A DNA stretch of 64,000 nucleotides from Chionoecetes opilio (GCA_016584305.1 JACEEZ010026182.1:99632-163631), one strand, 5' to 3'; counted from the stretch's first letter, positions 32,523 through 44,009 are shown. Notes: a model not told the origin generated them from the letters alone. Translations and numbers: made by a program.

Positions 32523-33290
32523 GGACTGGCCAAGGGCAAAAATAGAGTCGCAAAAAGCCTGCTAGTTGTCAGACCCTATAAAGAAAAATAAGAAGTTGAT
32601 TTCCAAAATGGGGGAGGATCAATTTAGTTTGGGAGGTGTCTTGACACTTCTCTTGAAAATATCTAAGTTGTAGGAAGGTGGAATTTAATATAGACAGGAA
32701 GAAAGTTCCAGAGTTTACCAGTGAAAGGGATGAAAGAGTGAAGATACTAATTAACTCTTGCATTAGTGCATTAGGGAGATGGACAGAATAGGGATGAGAA
32801 TAAGTAGAAAGTTTTGTGCAGCGAGGTAGCGGGAGGTGGGGAGGCATGCAGTTAGGAAGTTCAGAAGAGCAGTGAGCATGAAAATAACGGTAGAAGATAG
32901 CAAGAGAAGCAACATTGTGGCAGTGATTTAAAGATTGAAGACAGTCAGTTAAGAGGAGGGAAGTTGATGAGACGAAAGCTTTTGATTCTACCCAGTTTAG
33001 GAAAGCTGTATGAGTGGATCCCCCCAAACATGAGAGGCATACTCCATACATGGGTGGATAAGGCCCCTGTAGAGAGCAAAAAACTGGGAGGGAGAAAAAA
33101 ATGGACGCTAACGCCACACAACACCTAACTTCTTAGAAGCTGATTTAGCAAGAGATGTGATGTGAAATTTTCATTGCAGATTTTTCGTAAGGGATAGTCC
33201 AAGAATGTTCATTGTAGAAGAGGGAGACAGTTGAGTGTCATTGAAGAAGAGAGGATAGTTGTCTGGAAGGTTATGTTGAGTAGATAGGTG
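32523..33290 (-). mobile_element. Jockey-like LINE, 5'-truncated copy
   Basis: The minus-strand RT C-terminal region and 3' UTR match 35915-36670. Peptide fragments include YGVCLSCLGGSTHTAFLNWV and FYRYFHAHCSSELPNCMPP. The 3' end GCCCTTGGCCAGTCC at 32523 is shared with the longer copy. It truncates the CR1/L2-like LINE at its left. Confidence 0.75.
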
Positions 33291-33465
33291 TAAGATATAT
33301 TATAACATAACTATAACATGTTATAACATACTGATATATATGTTATAGCAATGCTGAGGGTTTGGAATTCCTAAATCATACTGCTGGATCCAGACTCAGG
33401 AAATTAAAAACAATGACCACGATGACAAAAATTAAGTCGGTGAGGACAAAAGGAGAGACAAGTGG

Positions 33466-33612
33466 GTGGAAAGGGGGTTGGAAAAACAATGAAGCAGGAA
33501 TACTACATTATCTCCTACATTATCCTACTATCTCTTACTTTGTGCCAAAACGTAATAGATAATATAGTATTCCTGCTTCAACCTGTGTTTTCCCACCATC
33601 TTTCCATTCATA
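33466..33612. repeat. Inverted repeat / hairpin about 145 bp
   Basis: TGAAGCAGGAATACTACATT near 33488 faces its near-complement TATAGTATTCCTGCTTCA near 33564-33581, with extended arms (GGAAAAAC / GTTTTCCC). This is compatible with a small foldback element. Confidence 0.6.
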
Positions 33613-33702
33613 AGTAGACATATCAATCAATTAATAAATAAATGCAGCATTTGACACAAGCCAATAGTTCAATTTTCAACAATTCATAATACGATGACTT
33701 AC

Positions 33703-33817
33703 AGAGCAGTCGGTCCAGTAGGTGTGGAAGATGGGCTGACCCAGGATGGTGCGTGGCATCTCCTTAACCAAACACTCCTCTGAGAAGGGCACAAAGTCCA
33801 CCTCTACATGCACACAC
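33703..33817 (-). CDS. Candidate internal exon of an unidentified host gene
   Basis: On the minus strand a strong acceptor (CTTCCTGCACAG) precedes 115 coding bases and a consensus donor (GTAAGT) follows. The exon reads CVHVEVDFVPFSEECLVKEM and continues PRTILGQPIFHTYWTDCS with no stop. Its first base completes a codon begun by the exon at 34418-34496. The surrounding 33.3-34.7 kb does not match other repeats in the window, unlike almost everything else. I do not recognise the protein. It could still be a chance open frame or part of a repeat not otherwise seen here. Confidence 0.45.
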
Positions 33818-34417
33818 CTGTGCAGGAAGACAAGACTACATGTACTACACGGCTGGCAGGGAATGATTGGACTCCCACATTTTGTACAGAATTGTTCATT
33901 GCATAAATAACTCTTGGGTGACTCTATAACATGTAACATAGCTTGGGACGCTTAAGAATGCCAACACTGGTAGGTTACACAACATGTACTGTATAATTTC
34001 AAAGTGTACATTATTTTTCGGTGGTATCATTAGTATTAGTCAAGTTAAATCCCCCATTCTTAAGGTCCCAAAAATTATCCTACTTTATAAATGCTACCCA
34101 CAACCCAAGGATTTAAATATTACAAGGCTGAAAAAAAAAAAGGAGCCAATCATGTCATTTAAAGAATGCAAAAGAGCATGAAATGTAGTTATACATCTAT
34201 GAATATTCATGTTTCAATGGTAAATATGAGATATAACTTCATTCTGCACACTTTAACTATAGTGCTCCCCATCCCTTCTGAAAATGTTTTGAATCCTCTA
34301 TCGTTGACAACATATTAATTTACCATCTTCACCATCATTAGCAATTCACTATTACATTGTTAAAAGTATAATCAAACTATATACATTCCTGCATTAACCA
34401 GTTTTTCCTGGACTTAC

Positions 34418-34496
34418 TCGCATGTGATCACTTTCCCAGAGGATCCACCAGAACAAACATGCACTATGGGAGGGGAGCTCTGACACCCCCTCCTCC
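34418..34496 (-). CDS. Candidate upstream exon of the same unidentified gene
   Basis: Flanked on the minus strand by ATGATGGCAG and the donor GTAAGT. In the frame matching the next exon it reads RRGCQSSPPIVHVCSGGSSG then KVITC, leaving two bases that join the following exon's first base to give Glu. The phase match and GT-AG boundaries are the evidence; the polypyrimidine tract is weak. Confidence 0.4.
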
Positions 34497-34737
34497 CTGC
34501 CATCATTAACAAAAATAGATCAATCTGTCAGTCAGTTTTCACTTCTAACATATATAATAACTTGCATAACTATTACTAGTGAATTACACCTATTATCAAA
34601 CAAGTGTCACATGTATTATAACTTCCATACAGGATATTTTCATATACTTAACATCAAAAGAATCAGTATATTTTTAGAAACATCTTAAACATATAATTAT
34701 ATATATATATATATATATAATTATACGTATATCTTTC

Positions 34738-35085
34738 CTGCTATGTTCCTCCGTGGGAGCCATGTGCAGCTTGCACTATGATAGCTCGAGCCAAGTAGGT
34801 CACAGGACAAATGCCTAGCTATGAGCAATAGATAGGTTCAACGACCCTTGTAACGGAGGCGAGGAGCGATCGGAAGACGGGAAAAGAGACAGAAAGCCTC
34901 GGGACACACCAGCTACAACAACTCATCCCACGAGCTCCATGGCACTCCCTGGCTGTGTTCAAGACATTCATTGTACTGGTTGTAATCTCTACGCTCCTTA
35001 ATGGACTTTAAATAAATGTGTACAAACTTGGACGTACATATTTAACTCAGCCCAAATAGTCTCTACAATATACCGACTTATAAAT
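34738..35085 (+). mobile_element. Possible solo LTR with primer-binding-like sequence
   Basis: A TG-starting block with AATAAA near 35011 ends before CTGGTGTCAAAAGG (about 35078-35092), which resembles the TGGTGTCA-type primer-binding site that follows many Ty3/gypsy 5' LTRs. No second LTR or gag/pol was found. Confidence 0.3.
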
Positions 35086-35185
35086 CTGGTGTCAAAAGGA
35101 TGAATTGATAACAGACTCAGTGGAGTTGTGTAAACCTGTCTGGACACCTCACACATCTGTCAACACATACCTACTAGTTTTGCAT

Positions 35186-35199
35186 AGGTACACTTAGAG
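35186..35199. repeat. SINE3 target duplication, left
   Basis: AGGTACACTTAGAG is repeated exactly at 35491-35504. Confidence 0.85.
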
Positions 35200-35490
35200 G
35201 TAAGGTAAAGATGGGGGCATAAGCTATGCTGCGCGTGGTCTCGGTGCTCATCTCCGTCGCATTAGCCTTTGAGCCTGTGGTGGGTAAAAATCCCGCTACC
35301 CCGGGACACAGGGCTAGTGTGACATCCGGGTTACCACAGTTACCTTCCCCAGGTACCCATTTATCGACCAAACCAGAAAGGAAGGATGAACAGCTGTTTA
35401 GGCTGGCTGCCGACTGCCCTGGTCCGGATTCGAACCAGGGCCCGCAGATTCATAGTTAGGCGCATCAGCCATTATATCATGGGGACGACA
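35200..35490 (-). mobile_element. SINE3: tRNA-derived SINE with exact 14-bp target duplication
   Basis: The minus-strand head (35490 downward) is tRNA-like, with ATATAATGGCTGATGCG and the box B GGTTCGAATCC. The 291-bp element ends in TTTACCTTACC rather than poly-A. Confidence 0.85.
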
Positions 35491-35504
35491 AGGTACACTT
35501 AGAG

Positions 35505-35910
35505 ACAAATATAAATCCCTATTGAGCCATTGCAATACATATATTTTAACTAGGAGTAAATCTGATCTAACATACACTGACATCACACAGGCAGATTAAT
35601 CCTTAAACTACACCTTTACCTGCACTTCCTGTCCTTTGTTAATTAGAGCTAACACCCACCTGGAGGGTCGGCCATATGACCTGCGCCATTCCACACTTTC
35701 CTGCGGCAGGGCCAGTCACAAGGCCAGTCTGCAGCCCACTGAAAAGACTGTTGTCCCCAGCATCTGTTGATTATATTGGAGATGAGGATAAAGAATGTAA
35801 AGCTCATCCTATTAGCCAACCTGATGTGCTGCCATCAAACATGCCACCTCATACTTGATAATCCTAAACAACTTCCTCCAGCCACACACTTGTTTTGTTT
35901 TTTTACATCA
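35505..35910. other. Unassigned sequence
   Basis: No gene or repeat recognised. Confidence 0.5.
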
Positions 35911-35914
35911 CGAA

Positions 35915-38290
35915 GGACTGGCCAAGGGCACAACAAAAAGAGGTAACACAAGGTCGCTAGTTGCCAGTCCCTATAAAGAAGACATTAAAAGAATAAAAAA
36001 AGGGGGGTGGGCCAATTTAGTTCGGGAGGTGTCTTGTCACTCTTCTCTTGAAAATATTTTAGTCCTAGGAAGGTGGAAAAATAGAAACAGGAAGAGAGTT
36101 TCAGAGTTTACTAGTGAAAGGGATGTAAGAGTAAAGATAATGATTAACTCTTGCATTAGGGAGATGGACAGAATAGGGATGAGAATGAGTAGAAAGTCTT
36201 GTGCAGCGATGCCGCGGGAGGGGGGGGAGGCATGCAGTTTGCAAGTTCAGAAGAGCAGTGAGCATGAAAATGACGGTAGAAGATAGCAAGAGAAGCAACA
36301 GTGCGCCGGCGATTTAAAGATTGACGACAGTCAGTCAGAGGAGGGGAGTTGATGAGACTAAAAGCTTTTGACTCAACCCTGCTTAGGAGAGCTGTATGAG
36401 TGGATCCTCCCCAAACCTGTGAGACATACTCCATACATGGGCGGATAAGACCCCTGTAAAGAGCAAGCAACTGGGAGGGAGAAAAAGAGGACGCAGACGC
36501 CACAGGACACCTAACTTCTTAGAAGCTGTTTTAGCAAGAGATGAGATGTGAGATTTCCATTTCAGATTTTTAGTAAAGGATAGTCCAAGAATGTTCATTG
36601 TAGAAGAAGGAGATAGTTGAGTGTCATTGAAAAAGAGGGGATAGTTGTCTGTAGGTTTGTCAATTAGATAGGTGAGAAATTGGGTTTTTGAGGCTTTGAA
36701 ACAAACAAGGTTTGCTTTGCCCCAATCAGAAATTATAGAAAGATCAGAAGTTAGGCGCTCGGTGGCATCTCTCCGTGAATCACTTAGTTCCTGTTGAGTT
36801 GGACGTCTAATAAACACGTTGAAAATCGGGTAGAATCATCAGCGTAGGAGTGGATAGGGCCTTGAGTAGACTTAGAAGATCATTAATGAATAATAGAAAG
36901 AGAGTGGGTGATAGGACAGAACCTTGGGAACCCACTACTGATTGATTTAGGAGAAGAACAATGTCCGTCTACAGTAGCTGCAATAGAACGGTTTTGAAAG
37001 GAACTTGAGATGAAGGTACAGAGAGTAGGATAGAAACCGAATGACGGTAGTTTGGAAATTAAAGATTTGTGCAGACTCTATCAAAAGCTTTTGATATGTC
37101 AAGGCAACAGCAAAAGTTTTACCGAAACCTCTAAAGGAGGATGACCAAGATTCAGTTAGAAAGCTAGAAGATCGCCAGTAGATCGCCCTTTTACGGAAAC
37201 CATACTGACGATCAGATAGAAGATTGTGATAGATAGATGCTTAAGCATCTTCTTATTAAGTATAGATTAAAAAACTTTAGTAAGGCAGGAAGTCAAAACT
37301 ATAGGACGGTAGTTTGAAGGATTAGAACGGTCACCCTTCTTAGGAACAGGTTGGACGTGAGCAACTTCCAGCAAGAAGGAAAGGTGGAAGTAGATAGACA
37401 AAGACGGAAAAGTTTGACCCCGGCAAGGTGCAAGCACAGAAGCACAGTTTTTTGAGAACAATAGGAGGAACTCCGTCAGGACCGTAAGCCTTCAGAGGAT
37501 CTAGGCCAGAAAGTGTAAAGAAAACATCATTACGAAGGATCTTAATAACAGGCATAATATAGTCAGAGGATGGAGGAGAAGGAGTAACAAGCCCTTCATC
37601 AACCAGAATGGAATTTTCAGCTAAGGTTTGAGCAAAGAGTTCAGCTTTAGAAATAGATGAGACAGCTGTGGTATAGGGAGACATCGGGGTGAAGCAAAGG
37701 AGGGAAAGATGAAAAAGAAAAATTGATAGAGATGTTATTAGCTAGATGCCAGAAGTCACGAGAGGAGTTTGATTCAGATAGATTTTGACATTTTCTATGA
37801 ATGATGGAGTTTTTGGTAAGTCGAAACATATATTTGGCATGATTACGGGCATAAATATAAATGGCATGAGTTTCAGCAGATGGATGGTTACGGTACCGTC
37901 TGTGAGCCGCCTCTCTATCTCGGACAGCATGAGAACAAGCAGAGTTAAACCAAGATTGACGGGCTTTAGGATTAGAGAGTGTGTGGAATGTATGCCTCCA
38001 TGCCAGAGACTATGACCTCAGTTATGCACTCTGCACAAAGAGATGGGTCTCTGACATGGAAGCAGTAATCATTCCATGGAAAATCAGAGTAGTACTGCCT
38101 TAGGTCTTCCCACTCAGCTGAGTTGAAATGCCAGAAGCACCTCCGCTTAGGTGGGTCCCGAGGCGGCACCGGAGCGATAGGACAGGTTACAGAAATAAGA
38201 TTGTGATCGGAGGAACCCAACGGAGAGAATAGTTTCACAGAGTAAGCAGAAGGGTTAGTAGTTAGGAAAAGATCAAGACTACCTACTTTC
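35915..38290 (-). pseudogene. Jockey-like LINE, endonuclease end through RT to 3' end, broken
   Basis: In minus-strand order: [13 protein letters not shown] (endonuclease C-terminus, near 38215), [29 protein letters not shown] (37760), AYGPDGVPPIVLKK (37480), HVQPVPKKGDRSNPSNYRPI (37360-37300), a decayed LLSDRQYGFRK (37230), LDISKAFDR (37110), NILGLSFTKNLKWKSHISSL (36590) and YRGLIRPCMEY (36450). The layout and peptides are those of jockey-type pol proteins that I recall as highly repeated in crab and shrimp genomes. Frame breaks near 37690, 37460, 37270 and 36830 inactivate it, and the YADD region is decayed. Confidence 0.8.
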
Positions 38291-38454
38291 CCTTCTTGTA
38301 CAACCTTAAGAGGTCACTTAAATAGCCTGCATGATTATCTATTTTAGGTTAGCTATTCTGCATATTATTTTTTATTGCAAATGTAAATCAGTGTAATATG
38401 ATGCATGTAATAAATGTAATAATAATAATGTGTAATAAATGACAATAAATAAAC

Positions 38455-38466
38455 ACACACACACAC
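38455..38466 (+). repeat. Short (AC)n
   Basis: Six AC units next to AATAAATAAA. Confidence 0.9.
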
Positions 38467-38516
38467 AGGACTGACATACGTAAACACCCTCCTTATCACA
38501 ACCTGCTTATCGTATG

Positions 38517-38570
38517 CTCTCTCTCTCTCTCGCTTACTTACTTACACATACATACATACATACATGATAC
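38517..38570 (+). repeat. (CT)n, (CTTA)n and (CATA)n microsatellites
   Basis: Adjacent short tandem tracts CTCTCTCT, CTTACTTACTTA and CATACATACATA. Confidence 0.9.
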
Positions 38571-38594
38571 AGTAGTGACAATGTCATATTAGAG

Positions 38595-38752
38595 GGATTA
38601 TGTGTAGAAAGAGGAAGAGGGAGAGGAAGAGGAAAAGGAAACGAAGGAGGAAGAGGAGGATGAAAAGAGAGAAATTGGTATGAAAGATGAGAAAAGAGAG
38701 AGATAAAACAGATAGACAGACAGGAGACACAGAGAGAGAGAGAGAGAGAGAG
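38595..38752 (+). repeat. Purine-rich (GGAAGA)n and (AG)n tract
   Basis: GAGGAAGAGG-type repeats followed by (AG)n at 38730-38752. Confidence 0.9.
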
Positions 38753-38989
38753 ATAGTTTGTGTGTATGTCAGCGTGTGCGATAAGGCCTTTTACCAACCA
38801 ATCGTCATCATTTTGACTCCTACGTAGGCACGACCCTCCCACCTACCCTATGAACCAATCTCTCAGTCAAGTACACGGTTGGCAGGCGGGGCAATTTTTT
38901 TGCTAAGTCTTTGGAACCAAATATACCTCAAAACTATTTCCACATTTGATGGCAAGAAATTTTAATACAGAAATCTCTCATTTTTCCGT

Positions 38990-39684
38990 CATTCTAATAT
39001 CCGTCATGCGACATTATCTGACGCCAGCAATTCGGCTGTATTAAAACACTATCCGTCTAGGGAAATCCGGCGAAAATTCTGGCCCCTTATTACTGCGCGA
39101 GATGCATTAAAAGTCTTTTCGCCGGATAATTTTGGGGCGCATACAGCTCGTAAATAGAGTGAGTTGCGGTGTACAACGCTGATGAAACTGGTCTATACTT
39201 TCGTCTCTACCCAGTAATACCTTGGCTGATGGAGAAGTCGTATCTGGCCACAAGCTTTCCAACAAAGTGTGTCTGCTATGTGTTGTGCCAACGCAACAGG
39301 TAGCCATCGCCTGCTTATTATTATTATCACAGTATTATTATAATTATTATCATTAATAATACAGGTATTAATGTTTTTAATATTGTTAGTCATACTGTTC
39401 TAGCCATTAATATTATTATTATTACTGCTATCATCATTTTCGCTGGATTTATTGGGTTCGGAGGGGCCAAGGGTTAGTGATGCATTATCCGGGTTTCTAC
39501 GTTATCCGGCAAAGGGCTTGGGTGCTATGTGCCGGATAAACAGGAAAATTACTGTATCATGATAGGTTTGAACTGCCGTGACTGTTATACAGTATATCTG
39601 GCCGGATATCCGAATCCAATCACCATGACTAGCCGGATATCCTGTATCTGGTTATCCGGCCAAATCACTATCCGGTACAACCCT
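38990..39684. repeat. Region with repeated TATCCGG motifs, possible MITE remnants
   Basis: ATCCGG/CCGGAT occurs at least ten times (for example GCCGGATATCCGAATCC and TAGCCGGATATCC). Opposed copies suggest terminal parts of non-autonomous DNA elements. Ends are not definable. Confidence 0.4.
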
Positions 39685-39860
39685 AACAGAAATGTAGAAG
39701 CTTGGAATGGACTAAATGAGGAGGTGATATCGGCAAATAATGTGCACCAATTGAAAGAAAGACCGTATAAATGTAGATAGACAAAATAGAGATGAAGACC
39801 ACACGAGTGTAGCTCAGGCCCTGTAAAACACAACTAGGTAATACAACTAAGTAAATACAC
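39685..39860 (+). pseudogene. CR1/L2-like LINE 3' end
   Basis: NRNVEAWNGLNEEVISANNV then HQLKERPYK and the shared 3' UTR CAGGCCCTGTAAAACACAAC; tail of AACTA(A/G)GTAAATAC units then (AC)n. Same family as 26131-26545. Confidence 0.8.
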
Positions 39861-39873
39861 ACACACACACACA

Positions 39874-40140
39874 CTGAACGGCTTGGTGGGCTAAGGCGTC
39901 CGGCATCATTCTGCGATCCGGCCTTCGATACCCGGCCCCGCTCATTCCCGAGGATATTTCCACTGAGAAATTTGGGCGGTTACTATCCCCATTGAGCAAG
40001 GGGATGGGGGTGTGTGAGGCTCTAGCATTACCCAAAGATCGGTAACAATGAGCTCCAAACTCACACTGGGAAGGTGAAACTGGAGATCGCATGCCTGATT
40101 CACGTGGACACGTGGGTGAATGACACACACACACGAACAC
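39874..40140 (+). mobile_element. SINE4: tRNA-derived SINE
   Basis: tRNA-like head with TTGGTGGGCTAAGGCGTC and CCTTCGATACCCGG, then a body (TCCACTGAGAAATTTGGGCG, GAGCAAGGGGATGGGGGTG) ending GTGAATGACACACACACACG. It lies immediately after a LINE tail. No clear target duplication. Confidence 0.7.
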
Positions 40141-40293
40141 GCTACCACACGGGTTCTACTTCAGTTTGGTACAATACAAAGCATGTTAAACCATCCTCAA
40201 CTTGTAGATCTCACAATTTGCAATATTTCTAACCCCTATATCAGCCGTTGAAAATGAATAATAACACATGGGGAGTCTGTGGCCATCAGTTAA

Positions 40294-40655
40294 GTTAGGT
40301 TATGTAACCAATGACCAGGTTAGGTTAGTGAACTAGCGAGGGGCCTGGAGGGGCGCAACCCTCCCAGTTAGGTCTGGTTAAGATATCAATGTCCATGTAT
40401 TGTACTAAACTTCAGTTTTACCCATACACGTTATAACAGTAAACACTAAACACACATGCAGAGTCAGAGAAAAATAATATATTAGATATAAAAGACGTGA
40501 CAAAACGAGCTTGACTATCCACAATTAGGTAAATATGCAGCTTCAACCAATACTCCCTATTTACAATCAACCAATCCCTGACATAACTGGGGGGGGCTGG
40601 ACCACCCTGCTAGTTCACTAACCTAACCTGGGCATTAATTACGTAGCCTAACCTC
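40294..40655. repeat. Inverted repeat with TTAGG-type arms
   Basis: CAGGTTAGGTTAGTGAACTAGC (40317-40338) is exactly inverted at 40607-40628; the arms extend imperfectly to about 50 bp and enclose about 270 bp. Confidence 0.7.
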
Positions 40656-40659
40656 GATG

Positions 40660-41460
40660 GGGGGGTTTCGTCTCCCAGACCACCCTTGTGCTATTTTTAA
40701 TTTCTGACATCTGTTGGTGTTAGAACTACTCCTTATGATGAGAACAAAACGTTCAGGATACTTAAAACCACTCATGTATTGGTTATAACTGCAATTATAC
40801 CACGGATTAATTCAAAACACATCAAAACTCACTAGACAAAAATAGTTTCAGAATATTTTTACACTAGGACCAGAATTCTCTACACAATTGGGAGTATGGT
40901 TTCTGATTACCTTAATGGATTCTAAGAAACTTTTTCTCTTTGAGTTTCCGTTGCAAATCACTACTTTCGGAGATGTAAGATTTTTTTAGTAGGAAGGCGA
41001 GTGTATAAGACATGAAAATGAACTAACCTAACCCCACCTTTAGACTCACTAACCTAACCCCACGTTTTAACCTCCTAACTAAAGGCAAATCCTCCTCATT
41101 AAAAAGGGCCAGCAGCAAGGGAAGAACAGAGGCGATGCAGGTCACAATAGGAAGAAGTGTAAAGCGCAAGTAAACATTTGACTCTCTCCTCGCTATAAAC
41201 GACATATCATATCCCCAAAAGTAATGATTTGCGACGGAAGCTCATATATAGCAAGGGAAAATCATAAGAACAAGGGCTCCACGCTAAGCTGACCCAAATG
41301 TTGGCTCTACGTATTATACTTACTGTCCTTAACACATCTGTTTAGATTTTAATGAGTGCCGATCCTTACTTTGCCTACATGGCCGATATTAAATTTCAGG
41401 TTCTTGAGAAAAACTAAGGATATACTTTTAGGATATTTTTCCCAAGTTTTGAAAAGTGCG
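40660..41460. other. Unassigned, probably unique sequence
   Basis: AT-rich with scattered AACCTAACC pentamers near 41030-41060. No supported gene. Confidence 0.5.
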
Positions 41461-41470
41461 CCCCCGTCCG

Positions 41471-41600
41471 CTAGGTTAGGTTAGGTTAGTGCACAGCACG
41501 GGAGGGTCGAAGGAGGCCAGAGCCCCCCCCCCCCCCCGTTAGGTTAGGTCAGGTTAGGTTAGTGCAGGTTAGGTTAGGGATGGTTAGGTTTGTGCACAGC
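41471..41600 (+). repeat. Interstitial TTAGG-like arrays
   Basis: Two blocks of GGTTA repeats separated by GTGCACAGCACG and a C17 run (41524-41538). The flanking GTGCACAGCACG…GGGTCGA is itself repeated, at 41490 and 41591. TTAGG is the arthropod telomere unit. Confidence 0.85.
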
Positions 41601-41649
41601 ACGCAGGGGTCGAGGAGTGGTGCTAGATTTGGTCTGTAGAGTTTTGTCA

Positions 41650-42055
41650 TCTTTAGAATAAAGGCTCAACCTACTATCTTCTTCTTATAGCCAACAAGCT
41701 TGGGGACATGGTGGAAACCGGGGTTTTTGGGTGGGGGAGCACACATATAAGGGAAATCTGGCCCCGATAAAGTCTATGAACTAGGGAAATCTCCCTAATT
41801 TAGGGATTTTTTGTGGGGGGGCATATTTCCCTCATGTGTGTGCTATTTTTGGGTGGGGGAGCACACGTATAAGGGAAATATGGCCCCGATAAAGTCTATG
41901 AACTAGAGAAATTTCTCTAGTTTAGGGATTTTTTTTGGGGTGCCATATTTCCCTTACGTGTGTGCTCCCCCACCCAAAAACCCCGGTTTCCCACCATGTC
42001 CCCAAGCTTGTTGGCTATAAGAAGAAGATAGGGGGTGGAGCCTTTGTTCTTAAGA
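41650..42055. mobile_element. Foldback element about 400 bp
   Basis: The left arm 41652-41760 and the right arm 41945-42055 are inverted copies of about 105-110 bp (shared CTTCTTCTTATAGCCAACAA, GCTTGGGGACATGGTGG, GGGTTTTTGGGTGGGGGAGC). Between them a 123-bp unit (GTGGGGGAGCACAC … AAAGTCTATGAACTAG) is repeated in direct orientation at 41725 and 41848. The transcript would form a long hairpin. No coding sequence. Confidence 0.85.
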
Positions 42056-42442
42056 TTTACCGTAAAATAATACCATAGTTTCGTCCACCAAAGTTAATTC
42101 AGTGTCAAACTGGAATAATACCAGAGAGAGAGAGATAAAGTGTGTGTGCGTTTGTCTAGACAATCGCGTACTCACATGTAACAATCGGCCGTCTGTTCAT
42201 CCTCTTGGCAATGACGTTACTAATTTTCCCTTATAGTGTAGAATTCCTGAACCCTCACTGTACTCCCATGATGAAGGTTTAAGGGCAACACCGCGGAGGG
42301 CAAGGGGGAGGCGGAGGTTCCAGCAGTCAACTCCCTTGGCTTGACAGCTGCGGCGGCGGACAGTCTTCCGTTCCTTCACTTTCTCACGATGTAAACAAAC
42401 CTCGGATTATGTCTTTTTTAAAGTGTTACTAAATTAGACTTA

Positions 42443-42500
42443 AAAAATAAGGAAGCTACAAGAGGCCGCGAGACCTACACGTGGTAATTCCTGTTACTTA
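42443..42500 (+). repeat. Short dispersed repeat (second copy)
   Basis: AAGCTACAAGAGGCCGCGAG ACCTACACGTGG matches 26563-26605 in reverse complement. Confidence 0.7.
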
Positions 42501-42779
42501 ACACTACCTCCATCCACCTTTCATCCCCACCCATGAATTTATCCAGCCTCCTTGCTCCCATGTGTAAAGTCTTTGCGTAGTTGCCCACTTCACTGAGTAT
42601 TAAGATCCCGTTCCAAATGTGCATAAATCTTGATTAGATAGGTAATTTGCAAACACCTGGGTGCTAGCGACCAATATTTGATGTTATTTTAATCACTGTA
42701 AGGTACTCATAAGTGTTTTAGTGTTGAATATCAGTTTTCAATAGTAAAACCAATGGTTATGATATACTCATGTCAATAT

Positions 42780-43417
42780 TGTTACGAAGGGCCTTGTTCG
42801 CTGCTACTAGCGAACAAGGCAAGGGTCCTTCGTCTCTACCTCTGGGGTCTCGCTGGTGGGGGCTCGACCCACGGTTCGGGTCGCCACGTCCTTCCCTCCC
42901 ATTGGCCCAGAGAATGGCGGGGAACCGACGTGGTGATGGCCTGGCGGAGCAGGAAGACAGTAGAATAGACACAGCTAAGGCGGGTGGATAGGAGGCTTAA
43001 TTTCCCGCCCACAAGGATTACCGTGACAACTGTGCCTCACATTACCCGCCCTGAAAAAGGCGCGTCTCCCTCTTCTGTTGGAGGGGGGACAAGAGTGGCC
43101 CTGTGTTGGGCACGGCGTGGCCTTCAAGCTCAGTGGCGGCGACTGTGGGGTGGGGCCACGGCTCAAAGGGCGGCGCCCCTTGAGAGACTAACTTGTGTTG
43201 TGTTGGGGCGGCGACTGTGTAGCGAGGATACACAGCGGGGTGAAAGACTGGGTGAGTGTGTAGCGCGGTTACACAAGTGTGTTGAGAGAGACAGTGGCCC
43301 GTACCGAGAGTTGAAGGCGGTAGAGCGACGAACAGCGAGGTAGCAACGAGCGGCATACCTTCAATTCGTTACCGAGAGTCGACAGTGGAGGTTGGTTGAG
43401 ATCTCACGCCTGCGACA
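42780..43417 (+). mobile_element. Probable Ty3/gypsy LTR
   Basis: A 638-bp GC-rich block begins TGTTACGAAGG and ends GCCTGCGACA (TG…CA), followed by ATATAGTGGCAGCAGTG, a plausible primer-binding site. Its start is a strong hairpin (42784-42833). Part of it (43297-43345) is repeated inverted at 43960-44010, next to the gypsy RT remnant. Confidence 0.5.
42784..42833. repeat. Hairpin: ACGAAGG…GCCTTGTTCGCT stem
   Basis: GCCTTGTTCGCT pairs with AGCGAACAAGGC over a 6-base loop, and the outer ACGAAGG pairs with CCTTCGT. Confidence 0.8.
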
Positions 43418-44009
43418 ATATAGTGGCAGCAGTGCTGCTTCAAACTGCGTAGCCAGCAGTACGACTAAAATAGTGTATAATGCGAATTTGCCCTTATACT
43501 CATCAAAAACATCAACAGAAACGTTGCGATCGGCTATGAAGTTGATGAAATATATATTTAATGAAGTTAATTAACAGTAGAGGCGTGTATACGTAAGTTT
43601 CTCTACCGCTCATGTGAACATATGCGGTAAAAGAACCGTGCTGGCAGGTTCTGGCAGCGACCTTCATGATGGCGACGGCTCAAGCCGCTACCCACCCCTC
43701 TATTCTGAACCTCCTTCATTATTGTCACTAAAATCACTTATTGCCGCATATGTAATACCTAATAATCTTATACTTATACTTAAATACATATTGGCAAGAA
43801 TTTTTTTAACATATCTCTTAATCCCTCCAGATTAGGAATGTAATAAAAATTCATCGAAGGTTGAGTGAAGACACGGGTATACCCATGTCTTCAACCTTGA
43901 CCGCCAACCTTCCTCGCTGCTCTTCCTTCCAAAACAAACCCCTCTTATGGTAAGCGAAGGTCTGCCGTTCGTCGTTCGTCGCTCTACCGTCATGACTCTC
44001 GGTACGGGC

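Noticed and set aside
41023..41205. 60-residue minus-strand frame with hydrophobic stretch
   Set aside because: Short, no homology recognised, no splice or promoter context.
41471..41600. True chromosome end
   Set aside because: Telomere-like pentamers are short, degenerate and embedded in ordinary sequence on both sides.
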